From the NCBI GenBank assembly GCA_026387935.1, contig JAPLKU010000013.1:186001-250000 (forward strand): 64,000 bases of DNA, given 5' to 3'. This DNA is from Gemmatimonadota bacterium. Its GTDB lineage: Bacteria > Gemmatimonadota > Gemmatimonadetes > Gemmatimonadales > Gemmatimonadaceae. Below the pieces are notes generated by a model. The model made no database searches. It saw nothing but the letters and a program-made list of their open reading frames with translations, and was not told the origin of the DNA. Within the stretch, counting starts at the first letter, position 1. Each line of letters starts with the position of its first letter. Made by a program: the position numbers and the translations under genes. Shown one piece after another: positions 40,282 through 48,388 of the stretch.

Positions 40282-40824
40282 CTACTTGGACGCGGTCACG
40301 GCGAGTGGCTTGAACTGCAGCTGCGTCACGTGGGTGCCCGGCTTGCCGAAGGAGGATGCAAACTGCCAATCCTTCGCCGCGATGTTGAGGCATGACGTCA
40401 CCACGTTGCCAGCGAGTGAAGTCCACTGTGCTTGCTCCACTCGCACAATGGTGGACCCGATCACACTCATGAAGACGGACCAGCTCACCGTGCCGGCCAG
40501 GTATGGATCGATTGCGCGGCCTTGCGCGAAGCAGTGCGACCTGACGGTGAGTACGTGGAGCGAGTCGCGCATGCGCACCGATCCAACGAGATACCCCGTG
40601 CCTAGGCGGTTCACGATCTGATTCGCCGTTTGCGCGGCATCGATCAGCGAATCGGCAGTGCGTTGTTGCTGCTGTCGGAAATCGGATTGCGACAGCGTCG
40701 TGCCCGCCGGCGGCACGCGCGCCCCCGCGTGTGGCGCGGCATCACGGCCACATGCAGTGACACATGCCAGCGCGATGAGGGCGAGGTTGGATATACTGAC
40801 GGAGTTGAAATGAACGGATGGCAT
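40282..40824 (-). CDS. Putative lipoprotein of unknown function
   Basis: This is a 180-residue exported protein. The first 20 residues form a signal (SISNLALIALACVTAC) with a lipobox ending in Cys at about 25. The mature part has a Gln-rich helix (SDFRQQQQRTADSLIDAAQT) and no recognised domain. The ATG at 40824 is conventional, but the only strong ribosome-binding site (AGGAGG) is 18 bases before it. In-frame ATC and ATT codons at 9 and 12 bases from that site could be the true start. The much longer open frame upstream is a shadow of the divergent gene. The start-to-start gap to that gene is 43 bases. Confidence 0.7.
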   Translation of the reverse strand: MPSVHFNSVSISNLALIALACVTACGRDAAPHAGARVPPAGTTLSQSDFRQQQQRTADSLIDAAQTANQIVNRLGTGYLVGSVRMRDSLHVLTVRSHCFAQGRAIDPYLAGTVSWSVFMSVIGSTIVRVEQAQWTSLAGNVVTSCLNIAAKDWQFASSFGKPGTHVTQLQFKPLAVTASK

Positions 40825-40867
40825 CGCAATGATTTGTTGATTCCTCCTACCCCGGAAACGCAGTATC

Positions 40868-41614
40868 GTGCGCAACGAACGAATCGAGAAACAAACCATA
40901 CTCGACACACTCGATGCTGCGACGGCGGCACTTGTCCGGCTGTCCGCGCGGATCACGGCGGGGAATGAGGAATCGGTGCGTGCAGGGCTCGCCGCGTGTG
41001 CGGCTGTACCAACGCCCGCGCGCTGGATCGAAGAGTTGGTGCTGCAGTCGTACTTGTTCGCCGGGTTTCCGCGGGCGCTGAATGCAGCACGGGAGTGGAG
41101 ACGAACTATTGCACAGACGGGTACAGCGGGAGCTAAGCGGGAACAGGAAGGGGATGGGGAACGGGGCGGTCCCTCCCCTTCGTTGCCTCCGGAGAACCCA
41201 GTACCACCGCTGGCACCGGCACCCATTCCCGGTAGTGAGAGCTACGCTGATCTCTACAATTGGCGCATCCGTGGCGAAGAAACGTGCGCAACGGTCTACG
41301 GCGGTATGTACGAGAAGCTCAGGGGCAACATCCGGCAGTTGCATCCGCAGCTCGACGAATGGATGATTGTCGAGGGATACGGGAAGGTTTTGTCACGCCA
41401 GGGATTAGATTTGCCAAGGCGGGAGTTGTGCATCGTGGCGGCCTGCGTGGCCGCGCAGCAGGATCGGCAGTTGCATTCGCATCTTCATGGCGCGCTGAAT
41501 GCCGGCGCATCACGGAAGGCGGTGGATGCAACGCTCGTCGCCATTCGCGAAGTCGTCCCCGAAGGAGCGCTGGTGACCGCAACGCTTCTGTGGAATCGAG
41601 TCAAAGGGAAATAA
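40868..41614 (+). CDS. Carboxymuconolactone decarboxylase / AhpD-like protein with a repeat-encoded insert
   Basis: The 248-residue protein is related to the carboxymuconolactone decarboxylase family. Residues 1-80 (ARWIEELVLQSYLFAGFPRA, LNAAREW) and 125-248 (LYNWRIRGEETCATVYGGMY, RQGLDLPRRELCIVAACVAA, QLHSHLHGALNAGASRKAVD) match the usual helical pattern, with His-x-His in the C-terminal half. The canonical AhpD Cys-x-x-Cys pair is absent. Residues about 84-122 (GERGGPSPSLPPENPVPPLA and flanks) are low-complexity and are encoded by an inverted pair of the dispersed GC-rich repeat; other members have a short linker there. The start is a GTG. Activity unknown. Confidence 0.82.
   Translation: MRNERIEKQTILDTLDAATAALVRLSARITAGNEESVRAGLAACAAVPTPARWIEELVLQSYLFAGFPRALNAAREWRRTIAQTGTAGAKREQEGDGERGGPSPSLPPENPVPPLAPAPIPGSESYADLYNWRIRGEETCATVYGGMYEKLRGNIRQLHPQLDEWMIVEGYGKVLSRQGLDLPRRELCIVAACVAAQQDRQLHSHLHGALNAGASRKAVDATLVAIREVVPEGALVTATLLWNRVKGK
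41117..41232. repeat. Dispersed GC-rich repeat inside a coding sequence (copy C, inverted pair)
   Basis: A plus-strand unit (41117-41170; GGGTACAGCGGGAG then a GGGGATGGGGA tail) and a minus-strand unit (41196-41232; GGGTGCCGGTGCCAGCGG when read on that strand) lie about 25 bases apart. The segment is in frame with the host gene and adds about 39 codons. Confidence 0.5.
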
Positions 41615-41674
41615 TGCTTCCCGTGCTCGCCGTTATCCCAGTGATCCTCGCGTCATCCTCCTTATCCCACGTCT

Positions 41675-42685
41675 GTGTTTATTGATCTTGTTCGCATCCA
41701 TGTTGTCGCCGGTACGGGTGGTTCCGGCTGCACCTCATTCCGTCGTGAGTGGCGCATGCCCATGGGCGGCCCCGACGGCGGCGATGGCGGTCGTGGCGGC
41801 GACATCATCATCAAGGGCGACTCCAACCTCGCGACGCTGCTCGACTTCACCTACCGCGACAAGTGGACCGGTGGCCGCGGTGAGCATGGCATGGGCAACG
41901 ACAAGACGGGTCGCTCCGGCGATTCCATCACGATGCCCGTCCCGCTCGGTACGATCATCAAGGATTTCAATACCGGCGAAGTGATCTGTGAAGTCATCGA
42001 GCATGGCGAGGAGATTGTCATCGCCAAGGGCGGCCGCGGTGGTAAGGGCAATGCGTTTTTCGTGACCGCCACGCACCAGGCGCCGCGCGAGTGGCAGCCG
42101 GGCGAGGAAGGGCAGGAGCGCCATCTCGAACTCGAGCTGAAGCTCATTGCCGATATCGGGCTCGTCGGGCAGCCCAACGCAGGCAAGTCGACGTTGCTCT
42201 CAGTCGTGAGCGCCGCGCGTCCGAAAATTGCCGACTACCCGTTCACGACACTCTCGCCGAACCTCGGTGTGGTGCAGATGTCCGGCAGCCGCACGTTCGT
42301 CATCGCCGACATTCCCGGCATCATCGAAGGCGCGCACGAGGGGAAGGGACTCGGGCTCACGTTCCTCCGGCATATCGAGCGCACGCGGATTCTCGCGTTC
42401 CTGATTCCGATTGATGCGATGGATTGGCAGGAGGAGTACGACAAGCTGCGCGCCGAAGTTGGACTGTACTCCGCCGAGTTGGCCGCGCGGCCGCACTGTG
42501 TGGTGTTCACAAAGTTGGATCTCATGGGCGAGGACTACACGCCGGAGATCACGACGCAGGGCGCGTTCGCGATGTTCTCGATTTCGGCGGCCGGGCGACT
42601 TGGGCTGGACAAGCTCAAGGATGGGCTCTGGACGAAGATTCTTGAGATCAAGAAGGCGTCGGGTGCGATCGTTTCGCGTGCGTAG
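41675..42685 (+). CDS. obg: GTPase Obg (CgtA)
   Basis: Obg is an essential GTPase for large-subunit assembly and stress control. The 336-residue protein begins at a GTG and has the glycine-rich Obg domain (GTGGSGCTSFRREWRMPMGG, GDGGRGGDIII), then the G domain: G1 GLVGQPNAGKSTLLS near residue 165, switch region IADYPFTTLSPNLGV, G3 DIPGIIEGAHEGKGLG and G4 FTKLDLMG. It lacks the long C-terminal OCT or acidic tail seen in some lineages and ends soon after the G domain. TTATCC lies seven bases before the GTG. Confidence 0.96.
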   Translation: MFIDLVRIHVVAGTGGSGCTSFRREWRMPMGGPDGGDGGRGGDIIIKGDSNLATLLDFTYRDKWTGGRGEHGMGNDKTGRSGDSITMPVPLGTIIKDFNTGEVICEVIEHGEEIVIAKGGRGGKGNAFFVTATHQAPREWQPGEEGQERHLELELKLIADIGLVGQPNAGKSTLLSVVSAARPKIADYPFTTLSPNLGVVQMSGSRTFVIADIPGIIEGAHEGKGLGLTFLRHIERTRILAFLIPIDAMDWQEEYDKLRAEVGLYSAELAARPHCVVFTKLDLMGEDYTPEITTQGAFAMFSISAAGRLGLDKLKDGLWTKILEIKKASGAIVSRA

Positions 42686-42708
42686 GTTCGCGGTTCCCGC
42701 TCGCCCTG

Positions 42709-42735
42709 TCGCTCCGGGAGTCGCTCCGGCGATCC
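42709..42735 (+). repeat. Short repeat GTCGCTCCGGGAG... (copy 1)
   Basis: The 27-base sequence GTCGCTCCGGGAG...GGCGATCC follows the obg stop by 23 bases and resembles the copies after hflX and dnaJ. Confidence 0.4.
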
Positions 42736-42748
42736 CGAGGGAGAGTTT

Positions 42749-43792
42749 GTGAGCCGAGTGAAAGGTTTCGATGGGTCGCCTGACGCGATCCCCGATCGCG
42801 TCTTGCGCGCCGTAGTTGATGGCGCCGGGAGCGGGGCAGGGTCCGCGACGGCGACTCATCGAAAGCTCGAATCCGCCGCCCAAGGTTGGCCGAGGGGTCG
42901 CGAGCGGGCCCTGCCAGCGACCGTGCGCGAGCTGAGGGCCCGCGATCTCCCGGCTTGTCTATCCGCGCTGCAGCGCGAAACACCCACCAAGCTGTACGCC
43001 ATCGGCGACACCGAACTGTTGGCCCAGGCTCCTGAATGGCTCGTAGCGATCGTCGGCACCCGCGAGGCCACTCCATACGGGCTTCGGGTAGCCAAGGCGC
43101 TAGCGCGAGCCTTTGCGGAGGCCGGGGCCGTTATCGTCTCGGGGCTGGCGCGGGGTATCGACTCGGCCGCCCATGAAGGGGCGCTCGAGGCAGGGGGAAA
43201 GACCATCGCGGTGCTTGGGACCGGTGTGGATGTACCCTATCCGGCCGGCAATCGGACTCTGCATGGCCGCATCGCGGCGACCGGGTTGGTCCTGTCGGAG
43301 AGCGAGCCTGGCCGCGCGGCGTTTGCCGGCTGTTTTCCCCGGCGAAACCGGATCATCGCTGCCCTTTCCCAGGCCACCATTGTGGTCGAGGCTGGGCACA
43401 AATCCGGGGCCCTGAACACCGCTTCACTGGCCACGGAAATCGGCCGGACGGTGGCCTGTGTTCCGGGCATGATCGACATCCCGCGGGCCGCCGGCTCGAA
43501 CCATCTGCTGCGGGATGGGGCTCATTTTGTCGCCTCAGTTGACGACGCGCTCGCCCTGCTCAAGCTGTCGCGAAATGATACAGCTCGGCGACCGGAGATG
43601 GGTGCCAATGAGGCGGAACTCTGGGATTGCTTGGGGAGTGGCCCGGCACAGGTTGACGCGCTTGCCAGTCGGTCAGGGCTTGGGATCAGGCAGGTGCTCG
43701 AGGCCGTCAGCCGGTTGGAGGTAGCGGGGCTGGTGGCCCGGTCGATCAACGGCGAAATCGGGCGGGCTGTGCTTGAAGTTGGGGCGGTCTGA
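42749..43792 (+). CDS. dprA: DNA processing protein DprA
   Basis: DprA protects incoming single-stranded DNA during transformation and loads RecA. The protein has 347 residues from a GTG preceded by GAGGGAGAG. The Rossmann-like core is intact: VAIVGTREATPYGLRVAKAL, IVSGLARGIDSAAHEGALEA, TIAVLGTGVDVPYPAGNRTL, FPRRNRIIAALSQATIVVEA and GALNTASLATEIGR. A C-terminal winged-helix domain follows (AQVDALASRSGLGIRQVLEA). The N-terminal 50 residues are low-complexity (GAGSGAGSATATH) and no SAM-like domain is obvious. The presence of dprA suggests natural competence, but no com genes are in the window. Confidence 0.95.
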   Translation: MSRVKGFDGSPDAIPDRVLRAVVDGAGSGAGSATATHRKLESAAQGWPRGRERALPATVRELRARDLPACLSALQRETPTKLYAIGDTELLAQAPEWLVAIVGTREATPYGLRVAKALARAFAEAGAVIVSGLARGIDSAAHEGALEAGGKTIAVLGTGVDVPYPAGNRTLHGRIAATGLVLSESEPGRAAFAGCFPRRNRIIAALSQATIVVEAGHKSGALNTASLATEIGRTVACVPGMIDIPRAAGSNHLLRDGAHFVASVDDALALLKLSRNDTARRPEMGANEAELWDCLGSGPAQVDALASRSGLGIRQVLEAVSRLEVAGLVARSINGEIGRAVLEVGAV

Positions 43793-43829
43793 TGGCCTTC
43801 ATCAAGCACCCATGCTTGCCACAGACCGT

Positions 43830-43925
43830 TTCGAATCTTCTGATAAAGTCAGTTCTTGATGACATTGGTAATCTGTTGCAGTGTAATGATTTGAGAAATC
43901 ACTTTAAGTCATTCTCAACTACCGT
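43830..43925. promoter_or_regulatory. AT-rich island with a 28-nt dyad before hemW
   Basis: In a region of otherwise very high GC, about 95 bases are close to 60% A+T by eye. They contain a near-perfect dyad at 43891-43918: arms TTGAGAA and TTCTCAA, inner arms ACTT and AAGT around a central T. Overlapping it is TGATTT-GAG-AAATCA (43887-43901). The size fits an operator for a dimeric regulator of the hemW unit. There is no T-run, so a terminator is less likely. Confidence 0.4.
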
Positions 43926-43979
43926 CGCTGGGCTTTCGGCGTGGTCTGATGCCAGCCTTTCGCGGCGACGCCCGTACCC

Positions 43980-45089
43980 ATGAGCGAGATCAAGCACCTG
44001 TACGTGCACGTCCCGTTCTGCGGACGCCGTTGCAGCTACTGCGATTTCTCGATCGCGGTCCGAAAGGACGTACCAGCTGAGGAGTTTTCCACATCGCTTC
44101 AAGTCGAGCTGGTCCGCCGCACCAAGCTCGGCCAGGTCGGCCAACTCGACACCCTCTATTTCGGCGGCGGCACCCCGTCCAAGCTTGGTCCGACCGGCGT
44201 TCAAGGCCTGCTGAACCGGCTGCAGGCTGGCGGCGTTGGCCTGGCGCCCGGCGCCGAGGTGACGCTCGAGGCCAACCCGGAGGATGTGTCGGCGGAGGCG
44301 GTTTCGGCCTGGCGGGAGGCCGGGGTCAACCGGCTGTCCCTCGGGGTCCAGTCATTCAGTCCCGATGCGCTGACCTGGATGCACCGGACCCACGACGCGG
44401 CGCAGGCGGCCGCCGCCGTCGGGATCGCCCGGAATGCCGGCCTGAACAACATCTCGATCGACCTGATCTACGCCATCCCCGACCGCATCAACCGGTCCTG
44501 GGCTGACGACCTCGCCCGTGCCATCGACCTCGGCCCGGACCACCTCTCGGTCTATGGCCTGACCGTCGAGCCGCGCACGCCGCTGGGCAAGTGGACCGCC
44601 AGGGGCACTGAGGTCGCACAGGATGAGGATCGCTCGGCCGACGAGTTCCTGGCAGGCAATCTCGCCCTCACGAAGGCAGGGTATGAGCACTACGAGGTCT
44701 CCAGCTACGCCCTGCCCGGCCGCCGCAGCCGCCACAACTCGGCCTATTGGCGCCGCGTGGCCTACCTCGGACTCGGCCCGTCAGCCCACTCGTTTGATGG
44801 CACCACTCGGCGCTGGAACACGTCGGCGCTGGCCGCTTGGGAGCGAGAACTGGCCGACGGAAAGGACCCAAAGGGCGGCGAAGAGCGGCTGACCGACCAG
44901 CAGGCAGCAGAGGAGCGGCTGTACTTGGGGCTCCGCACCGATGCCGGCGCTCAGCTAACGGGAGCGAGTCTTGCCGCAGCCCGCGCGTGGGTGGCGCACC
45001 GCTGGGCGACGGAGGAACGCGGGCGGGTGAGGCTCACGGCCGAGGGTTGGCTAAGGCTCGATGCGCTGGCTGGTGCGCTGACGGCGTAG
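43980..45089 (+). CDS. hemW: Heme chaperone HemW (coproporphyrinogen III oxidase-like radical SAM)
   Basis: HemW is a radical SAM protein that binds and inserts heme; older records call it an oxygen-independent coproporphyrinogen oxidase. The 369-residue protein has the cluster motif CGRRCSYCDF at residues about 15-22, without the extra upstream Cys seen in true HemN. FGGGTPSKLG, EANPEDVSAEAVSAWREAGV, NRLSLGVQSF and IDLIYAIPDR follow. The HemN C-terminal domain with HNSAYWRR and LGLGPSAHSF is present. The upstream gap holds an AT-rich dyad. No strong ribosome-binding site. Confidence 0.93.
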   Translation: MSEIKHLYVHVPFCGRRCSYCDFSIAVRKDVPAEEFSTSLQVELVRRTKLGQVGQLDTLYFGGGTPSKLGPTGVQGLLNRLQAGGVGLAPGAEVTLEANPEDVSAEAVSAWREAGVNRLSLGVQSFSPDALTWMHRTHDAAQAAAAVGIARNAGLNNISIDLIYAIPDRINRSWADDLARAIDLGPDHLSVYGLTVEPRTPLGKWTARGTEVAQDEDRSADEFLAGNLALTKAGYEHYEVSSYALPGRRSRHNSAYWRRVAYLGLGPSAHSFDGTTRRWNTSALAAWERELADGKDPKGGEERLTDQQAAEERLYLGLRTDAGAQLTGASLAAARAWVAHRWATEERGRVRLTAEGWLRLDALAGALTA

Positions 45090-45215
45090 CGTACGGAATG
45101 TCGCGGCAGGCGACCCATCGAATTCTGGAATCCCAGCAGGGCGCCTTCCCTCGGGGTCGCCGAAGTGACGTCCAGAGCGACCCGCAGCGCGAGGTCGTAG
45201 GAGCGGAATCAGGGC

Positions 45216-45221
45216 TAGATT
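45216..45221 (+). promoter_or_regulatory. Putative -10 element TAGATT before hrcA
   Basis: TAGATT lies exactly six bases before the hrcA GTG, identical in sequence and spacing to hflX. No CIRCE operator (TTAGCACTC-N9-GAGTGCTAA) is present in the 138-base gap. Confidence 0.5.
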
Positions 45222-45227
45222 TCCTCC

Positions 45228-46274
45228 GTGGCCAGCCTTGAACTCAACCACCGCGAACGTCAGGTCCTCGCCGCCGTCATCCGCTCGTACGTCGAGACGG
45301 CTGAACCGGCGGGCTCGCGCACTGTTTCGCGTCGTTTCGGACTCGGCGTCAGTCCCGCCACGATCCGCAACACGATGAGTGATCTGGAAGAGAAGGGTTT
45401 CCTCTTCCATCCGCACACCTCAGCTGGCCGCATCCCTACCGACAAGGCATACCGCGTCTACGTCGACGAACTCATGAAGGTCTCGCCGCTCGATCGTGCG
45501 CAGAGCGAGCGCTTGAGCGCCGAGATCACTCAGGGCACCGCGACACTGGAGAGCATCCTTCGTCGCGCGGCACAGTCCCTCGGTGTGCTTACGCAGGAGC
45601 TCGGCGTCGCCCTCGGGCCTCGCCTCGACGACACGATCCTCTCGCGCCTCGAACTCGTTCGATTGTCCTCTGAGCGCCTGATGCTCGTGCTCTCGCTTCG
45701 CGGTGGGGCGGTGCGCACCATCTTCATCGAAGTGCGTGGCGTCATCGGCGACGATGCACTCGCCGAAGTGCAAATCGTGCTGAACGAACGTCTCGCCGGC
45801 CTCACGCTCTCGGCCATTCGCGCGACACTCGGCGAACGCCTGCGGGATACCGGCGCGACGACCGGTGGAACCGAACTGCTCAACATCTTTCTACAGGAAG
45901 GGGATCAGCTGTTCGACATGCCGTCGCCGTCCGAGGGAGATTCCGTCGTGCTCGGCCAGGCGTCAGTGCTTGCCGATCAGCCCGAGTTTGCGACCGGCGA
46001 TCGACTGCGCAGTGTGATCGAGCTCACGGAAACGCGGACCGAACTCGCGCAGTTGCTGCGCAGTCGCAAGCAGTCTGCCGGTGTGCAGATCACGATTGGG
46101 TCCGAGCATGGTGCCGCGCTCCCGGCCGGCCTCACGGTCGTGACGGCAGAGTACACGGCCGGTTCGCTGCAGGGCGTCATCGGCGTGATTGGCCCGACGC
46201 GCATGCCGTATGAAAAGATTATTTCGCTTGTGTCGCACACTTCTTCCCTAGTGACTGAATTGCTCGATGGCTGA
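45228..46274 (+). CDS. hrcA: Heat-inducible transcription repressor HrcA
   Basis: HrcA represses class I heat-shock genes by binding CIRCE, with GroEL as co-factor. In its 348 residues, the N-terminal winged helix has [40 protein letters not shown] and the wing [20 protein letters not shown]. The GAF-like core has [11 protein letters not shown] and, near the end, [20 protein letters not shown]. The GTG start follows TAGATT by six bases. It overlaps dnaJ by eight bases. No CIRCE site is seen here, so its targets (groESL and others) must lie elsewhere. Confidence 0.95.
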   Translation: MASLELNHRERQVLAAVIRSYVETAEPAGSRTVSRRFGLGVSPATIRNTMSDLEEKGFLFHPHTSAGRIPTDKAYRVYVDELMKVSPLDRAQSERLSAEITQGTATLESILRRAAQSLGVLTQELGVALGPRLDDTILSRLELVRLSSERLMLVLSLRGGAVRTIFIEVRGVIGDDALAEVQIVLNERLAGLTLSAIRATLGERLRDTGATTGGTELLNIFLQEGDQLFDMPSPSEGDSVVLGQASVLADQPEFATGDRLRSVIELTETRTELAQLLRSRKQSAGVQITIGSEHGAALPAGLTVVTAEYTAGSLQGVIGVIGPTRMPYEKIISLVSHTSSLVTELLDG

Positions 46275-47403
46275 TTTTTACGAAACGCTCGGCGTCGCCC
46301 GTGGCGCGTCGGACGACGATATCAAGCAGGCCTACCGTCGTCTCGCGATGCAGTGGCATCCCGACAAGAATGGCGGGAGCAAGGAGTCCGAGGAGAAGTT
46401 CAAGGAAGTCACTGAGGCGTACGACGTGCTGCGCGATCCGCAGAAGCGCGCCGCATTCGATCGCTACGGCGAGGCGGGCCTCAAGGGCGGCGGTGGCCAG
46501 CAGTACCATCACGTCGATCTCTCCGACGCGCTCAACATCTTCATGCGCGACTTCGGCCTTGGCGATCTCTTCGCGCAGGCCGGCGGCGGCAGTCAGGGCG
46601 GCCGCGGCGGTCCGCGCGGCGGAGCCGACATTAAAGTCGATCTCAAACTCTCGCTCGCCGAAGTGGCAACCGGCGTCACGAAGAGCGTCAAGATCAAACT
46701 GCTCGACCCCTGCGAACGGTGCGGGGGATCCGGCGCTGAAGCAGGAACGCGACCCAAGCGTTGCACTACCTGCGCCGGGGCGGGTGAAGTACGCCGCTCG
46801 CAGCGTTCATTCTTCGGACAGTTCGTGAGTGTGGCGCCCTGTCCAACGTGCAGCGGTGAAGGCGTGATGGTTGCGTCGCCGTGCAAGTCGTGCCGAGGCG
46901 AAGGGCGTCAGCGCGGCGATCATACGATTCCTATTGAAGTGCCCGCTGGTGTCGCGACGGGGCAGTACATGCACCTGCGCGGCGTGGGCAATGCGGGCAC
47001 GCGCAGTGGTCCGCGCGGCGACATTCTCGTCATGTTTGACGTGGGCGAAGATGAACGCTTCGAGCGCGACGGCGAAGACCTCTTCACCGAAGTGCTGATC
47101 TCGTTTCCGCAGGCGGTAACGGGCGCCGATGTGGAAGTGCCGGGAATCCTCGCGCCGATTTCACTGCGCGTGCCGGCCGGAACACAGAGCGGCCAGATGT
47201 TCGCCGTACGCGGGCGCGGATTGCCGCGCGTGAACGCGAGTGGGGCGGGTGATATGCACGTGCGCGTGCAGGTGTGGACGCCGACGGAGCTGTCGTCCGA
47301 CGAAAAGCAGGCAGTCGAAGCGTTGGATGCCGTGCTCGCCGCGCCGCCGGAGCGCAGGGGCAAAGGGTTCTGGCAGAAAATGAAAGAAGTGCTCGGGGCG
47401 TAG
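46267..47403 (+). CDS. dnaJ: Chaperone DnaJ
   Basis: DnaJ delivers clients to DnaK and stimulates its ATPase. The 378-residue protein has an N-terminal J domain with HPDKN, a short Gly-rich region ([14 protein letters not shown]), then the zinc region with four repeats ([32 protein letters not shown]) and the C-terminal beta domains ([20 protein letters not shown]). All eight zinc ligands are present. dnaK and grpE are not adjacent; dnaJ is instead between hrcA and prmA. Eight-base overlap with hrcA. Confidence 0.97.
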   Translation: MADFYETLGVARGASDDDIKQAYRRLAMQWHPDKNGGSKESEEKFKEVTEAYDVLRDPQKRAAFDRYGEAGLKGGGGQQYHHVDLSDALNIFMRDFGLGDLFAQAGGGSQGGRGGPRGGADIKVDLKLSLAEVATGVTKSVKIKLLDPCERCGGSGAEAGTRPKRCTTCAGAGEVRRSQRSFFGQFVSVAPCPTCSGEGVMVASPCKSCRGEGRQRGDHTIPIEVPAGVATGQYMHLRGVGNAGTRSGPRGDILVMFDVGEDERFERDGEDLFTEVLISFPQAVTGADVEVPGILAPISLRVPAGTQSGQMFAVRGRGLPRVNASGAGDMHVRVQVWTPTELSSDEKQAVEALDAVLAAPPERRGKGFWQKMKEVLGA

Positions 47404-47444
47404 TGCAGCGACTTGCCATAGCCGCGAGCTCGTCTGCGCAGCAG

Positions 47445-47471
47445 GTCGCTCCAGAAGCGAAGCCAGCGATC
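47445..47471 (+). repeat. Short repeat GTCGCTCCAGAAG... (copy 3)
   Basis: GTCGCTCCAGAAG is identical for 13 bases to the copy after hflX and is followed by CGAAGCCAGCGATC. It lies 42 bases past the dnaJ stop and just before prmA. Confidence 0.4.
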
Positions 47472-47485
47472 AGGCGCGCGCACCG

Positions 47486-48388
47486 ATGACGCCGGACGCT
47501 GGAGTACGCCTGTCGATCACGCCAACTGCTGATCGAGGCGACGAAGTTGCCGTCGCGTTGTTTGCCGCCGGCGCAGAAGCGCTGCAGGAACTCAACGGCG
47601 CGCTGGTCACGAACGTTGCGAGCGACGACATCGCGCACGCGTTGAGCGCAGCGGCACTCGTCGTTGATCCCGGCGCGGCAATCGAAACGTCCGAAACGCC
47701 AAACATCGACTGGTCCACCGCGTGGCGCGCGCAGATTCGCGCGCACACGGTCGGATTGCTCACCGTGAGTCCGCCCTGGCTCGCCGCACCATTCCTGCCG
47801 GCGCGGACAATCGTGATCGAGCCCGCGATGGCGTTCGGCACGGGCGATCACGAAACCACCCGCGGCGTGCTCATGCTTATGCAGGATGAAGTGCGCGCCG
47901 GTGATACGGTCGCCGACCTCGGTGCCGGCAGCGCGGTGCTGGCGATCGCTGCAGCCAAGCTTGGTGCAACGAAGGTCTTCGCTATCGAGAACGATCCCGA
48001 CGCGATCGGCAACGCCGAAGAGAATGTCGAGGCCAATGACGTTGGTGGACGCGTGCAGGTGCTCGAAGGCGATGCGAAACTGTTTCTGCCGCTCGTCGCG
48101 CCGGTGCGCGTGGTGCTCGCGAACATCATCTCTGCAGTGATTCGTGAACTGCTGCCAGTGATAGAACGCTCACTCGCGTCGGACGGTGTCGCCATTTTCT
48201 CCGGCATGCTGGTCGCTGAGCGTGAGACGATGAAGGCCGTGTTCACCGAGGCCGGCTGGACGGTGGGTGCTGAGCAGGCGGAAGGGGAGTGGTGGACATG
48301 CACGGTGCAACGACGGGAACGGATGCCGGTACGGCGGGATGGGCACGGTGCCGGGCAGGGAATGGGAGACGGGAATCCCGGGTTGTGA
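47486..48388 (+). CDS. prmA: Ribosomal protein L11 methyltransferase
   Basis: PrmA trimethylates ribosomal protein L11 using SAM. The 300-residue protein has an N-terminal substrate-recognition domain (to about residue 95), then PAMAFGTGDHETTRGVLMLM, SAM motif I VADLGAGSAVLAIAAAKLGA, FAIENDPDAIGNAEENVEAN and the VLANIISAVIRELLP catalytic region. Residues 276-300 (RMPVRRDGHGAGQGMGDGNP) are foreign to the family and come from a dispersed-repeat copy; the fold should end near EWWTCTVQ. The stop overlaps the rsmE GTG. Confidence 0.94.
   Translation: MTPDAGVRLSITPTADRGDEVAVALFAAGAEALQELNGALVTNVASDDIAHALSAAALVVDPGAAIETSETPNIDWSTAWRAQIRAHTVGLLTVSPPWLAAPFLPARTIVIEPAMAFGTGDHETTRGVLMLMQDEVRAGDTVADLGAGSAVLAIAAAKLGATKVFAIENDPDAIGNAEENVEANDVGGRVQVLEGDAKLFLPLVAPVRVVLANIISAVIRELLPVIERSLASDGVAIFSGMLVAERETMKAVFTEAGWTVGAEQAEGEWWTCTVQRRERMPVRRDGHGAGQGMGDGNPGL
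48311..48382 (+). repeat. Dispersed GC-rich repeat at the prmA 3' end (copy D)
   Basis: The core ATGCCGGTACGGCGGGAT, then GGGCACGGTGCCGGG and GGGAATGGGAG, matches the minus-strand unit of copy A almost base for base. It encodes the last 25 residues of PrmA and ends two bases before the rsmE start. Confidence 0.6.

Noticed and set aside
40825-41226. Upstream extension of the minus-strand lipoprotein frame (314 codons in total)
   Set aside because: It covers the divergent carboxymuconolactone-decarboxylase-like gene and its repeat. The signal peptide of the lipoprotein lies at the internal start.
45090-45227. CIRCE operator before hrcA
   Set aside because: I looked for TTAGCACTC with its inverted partner and found none.
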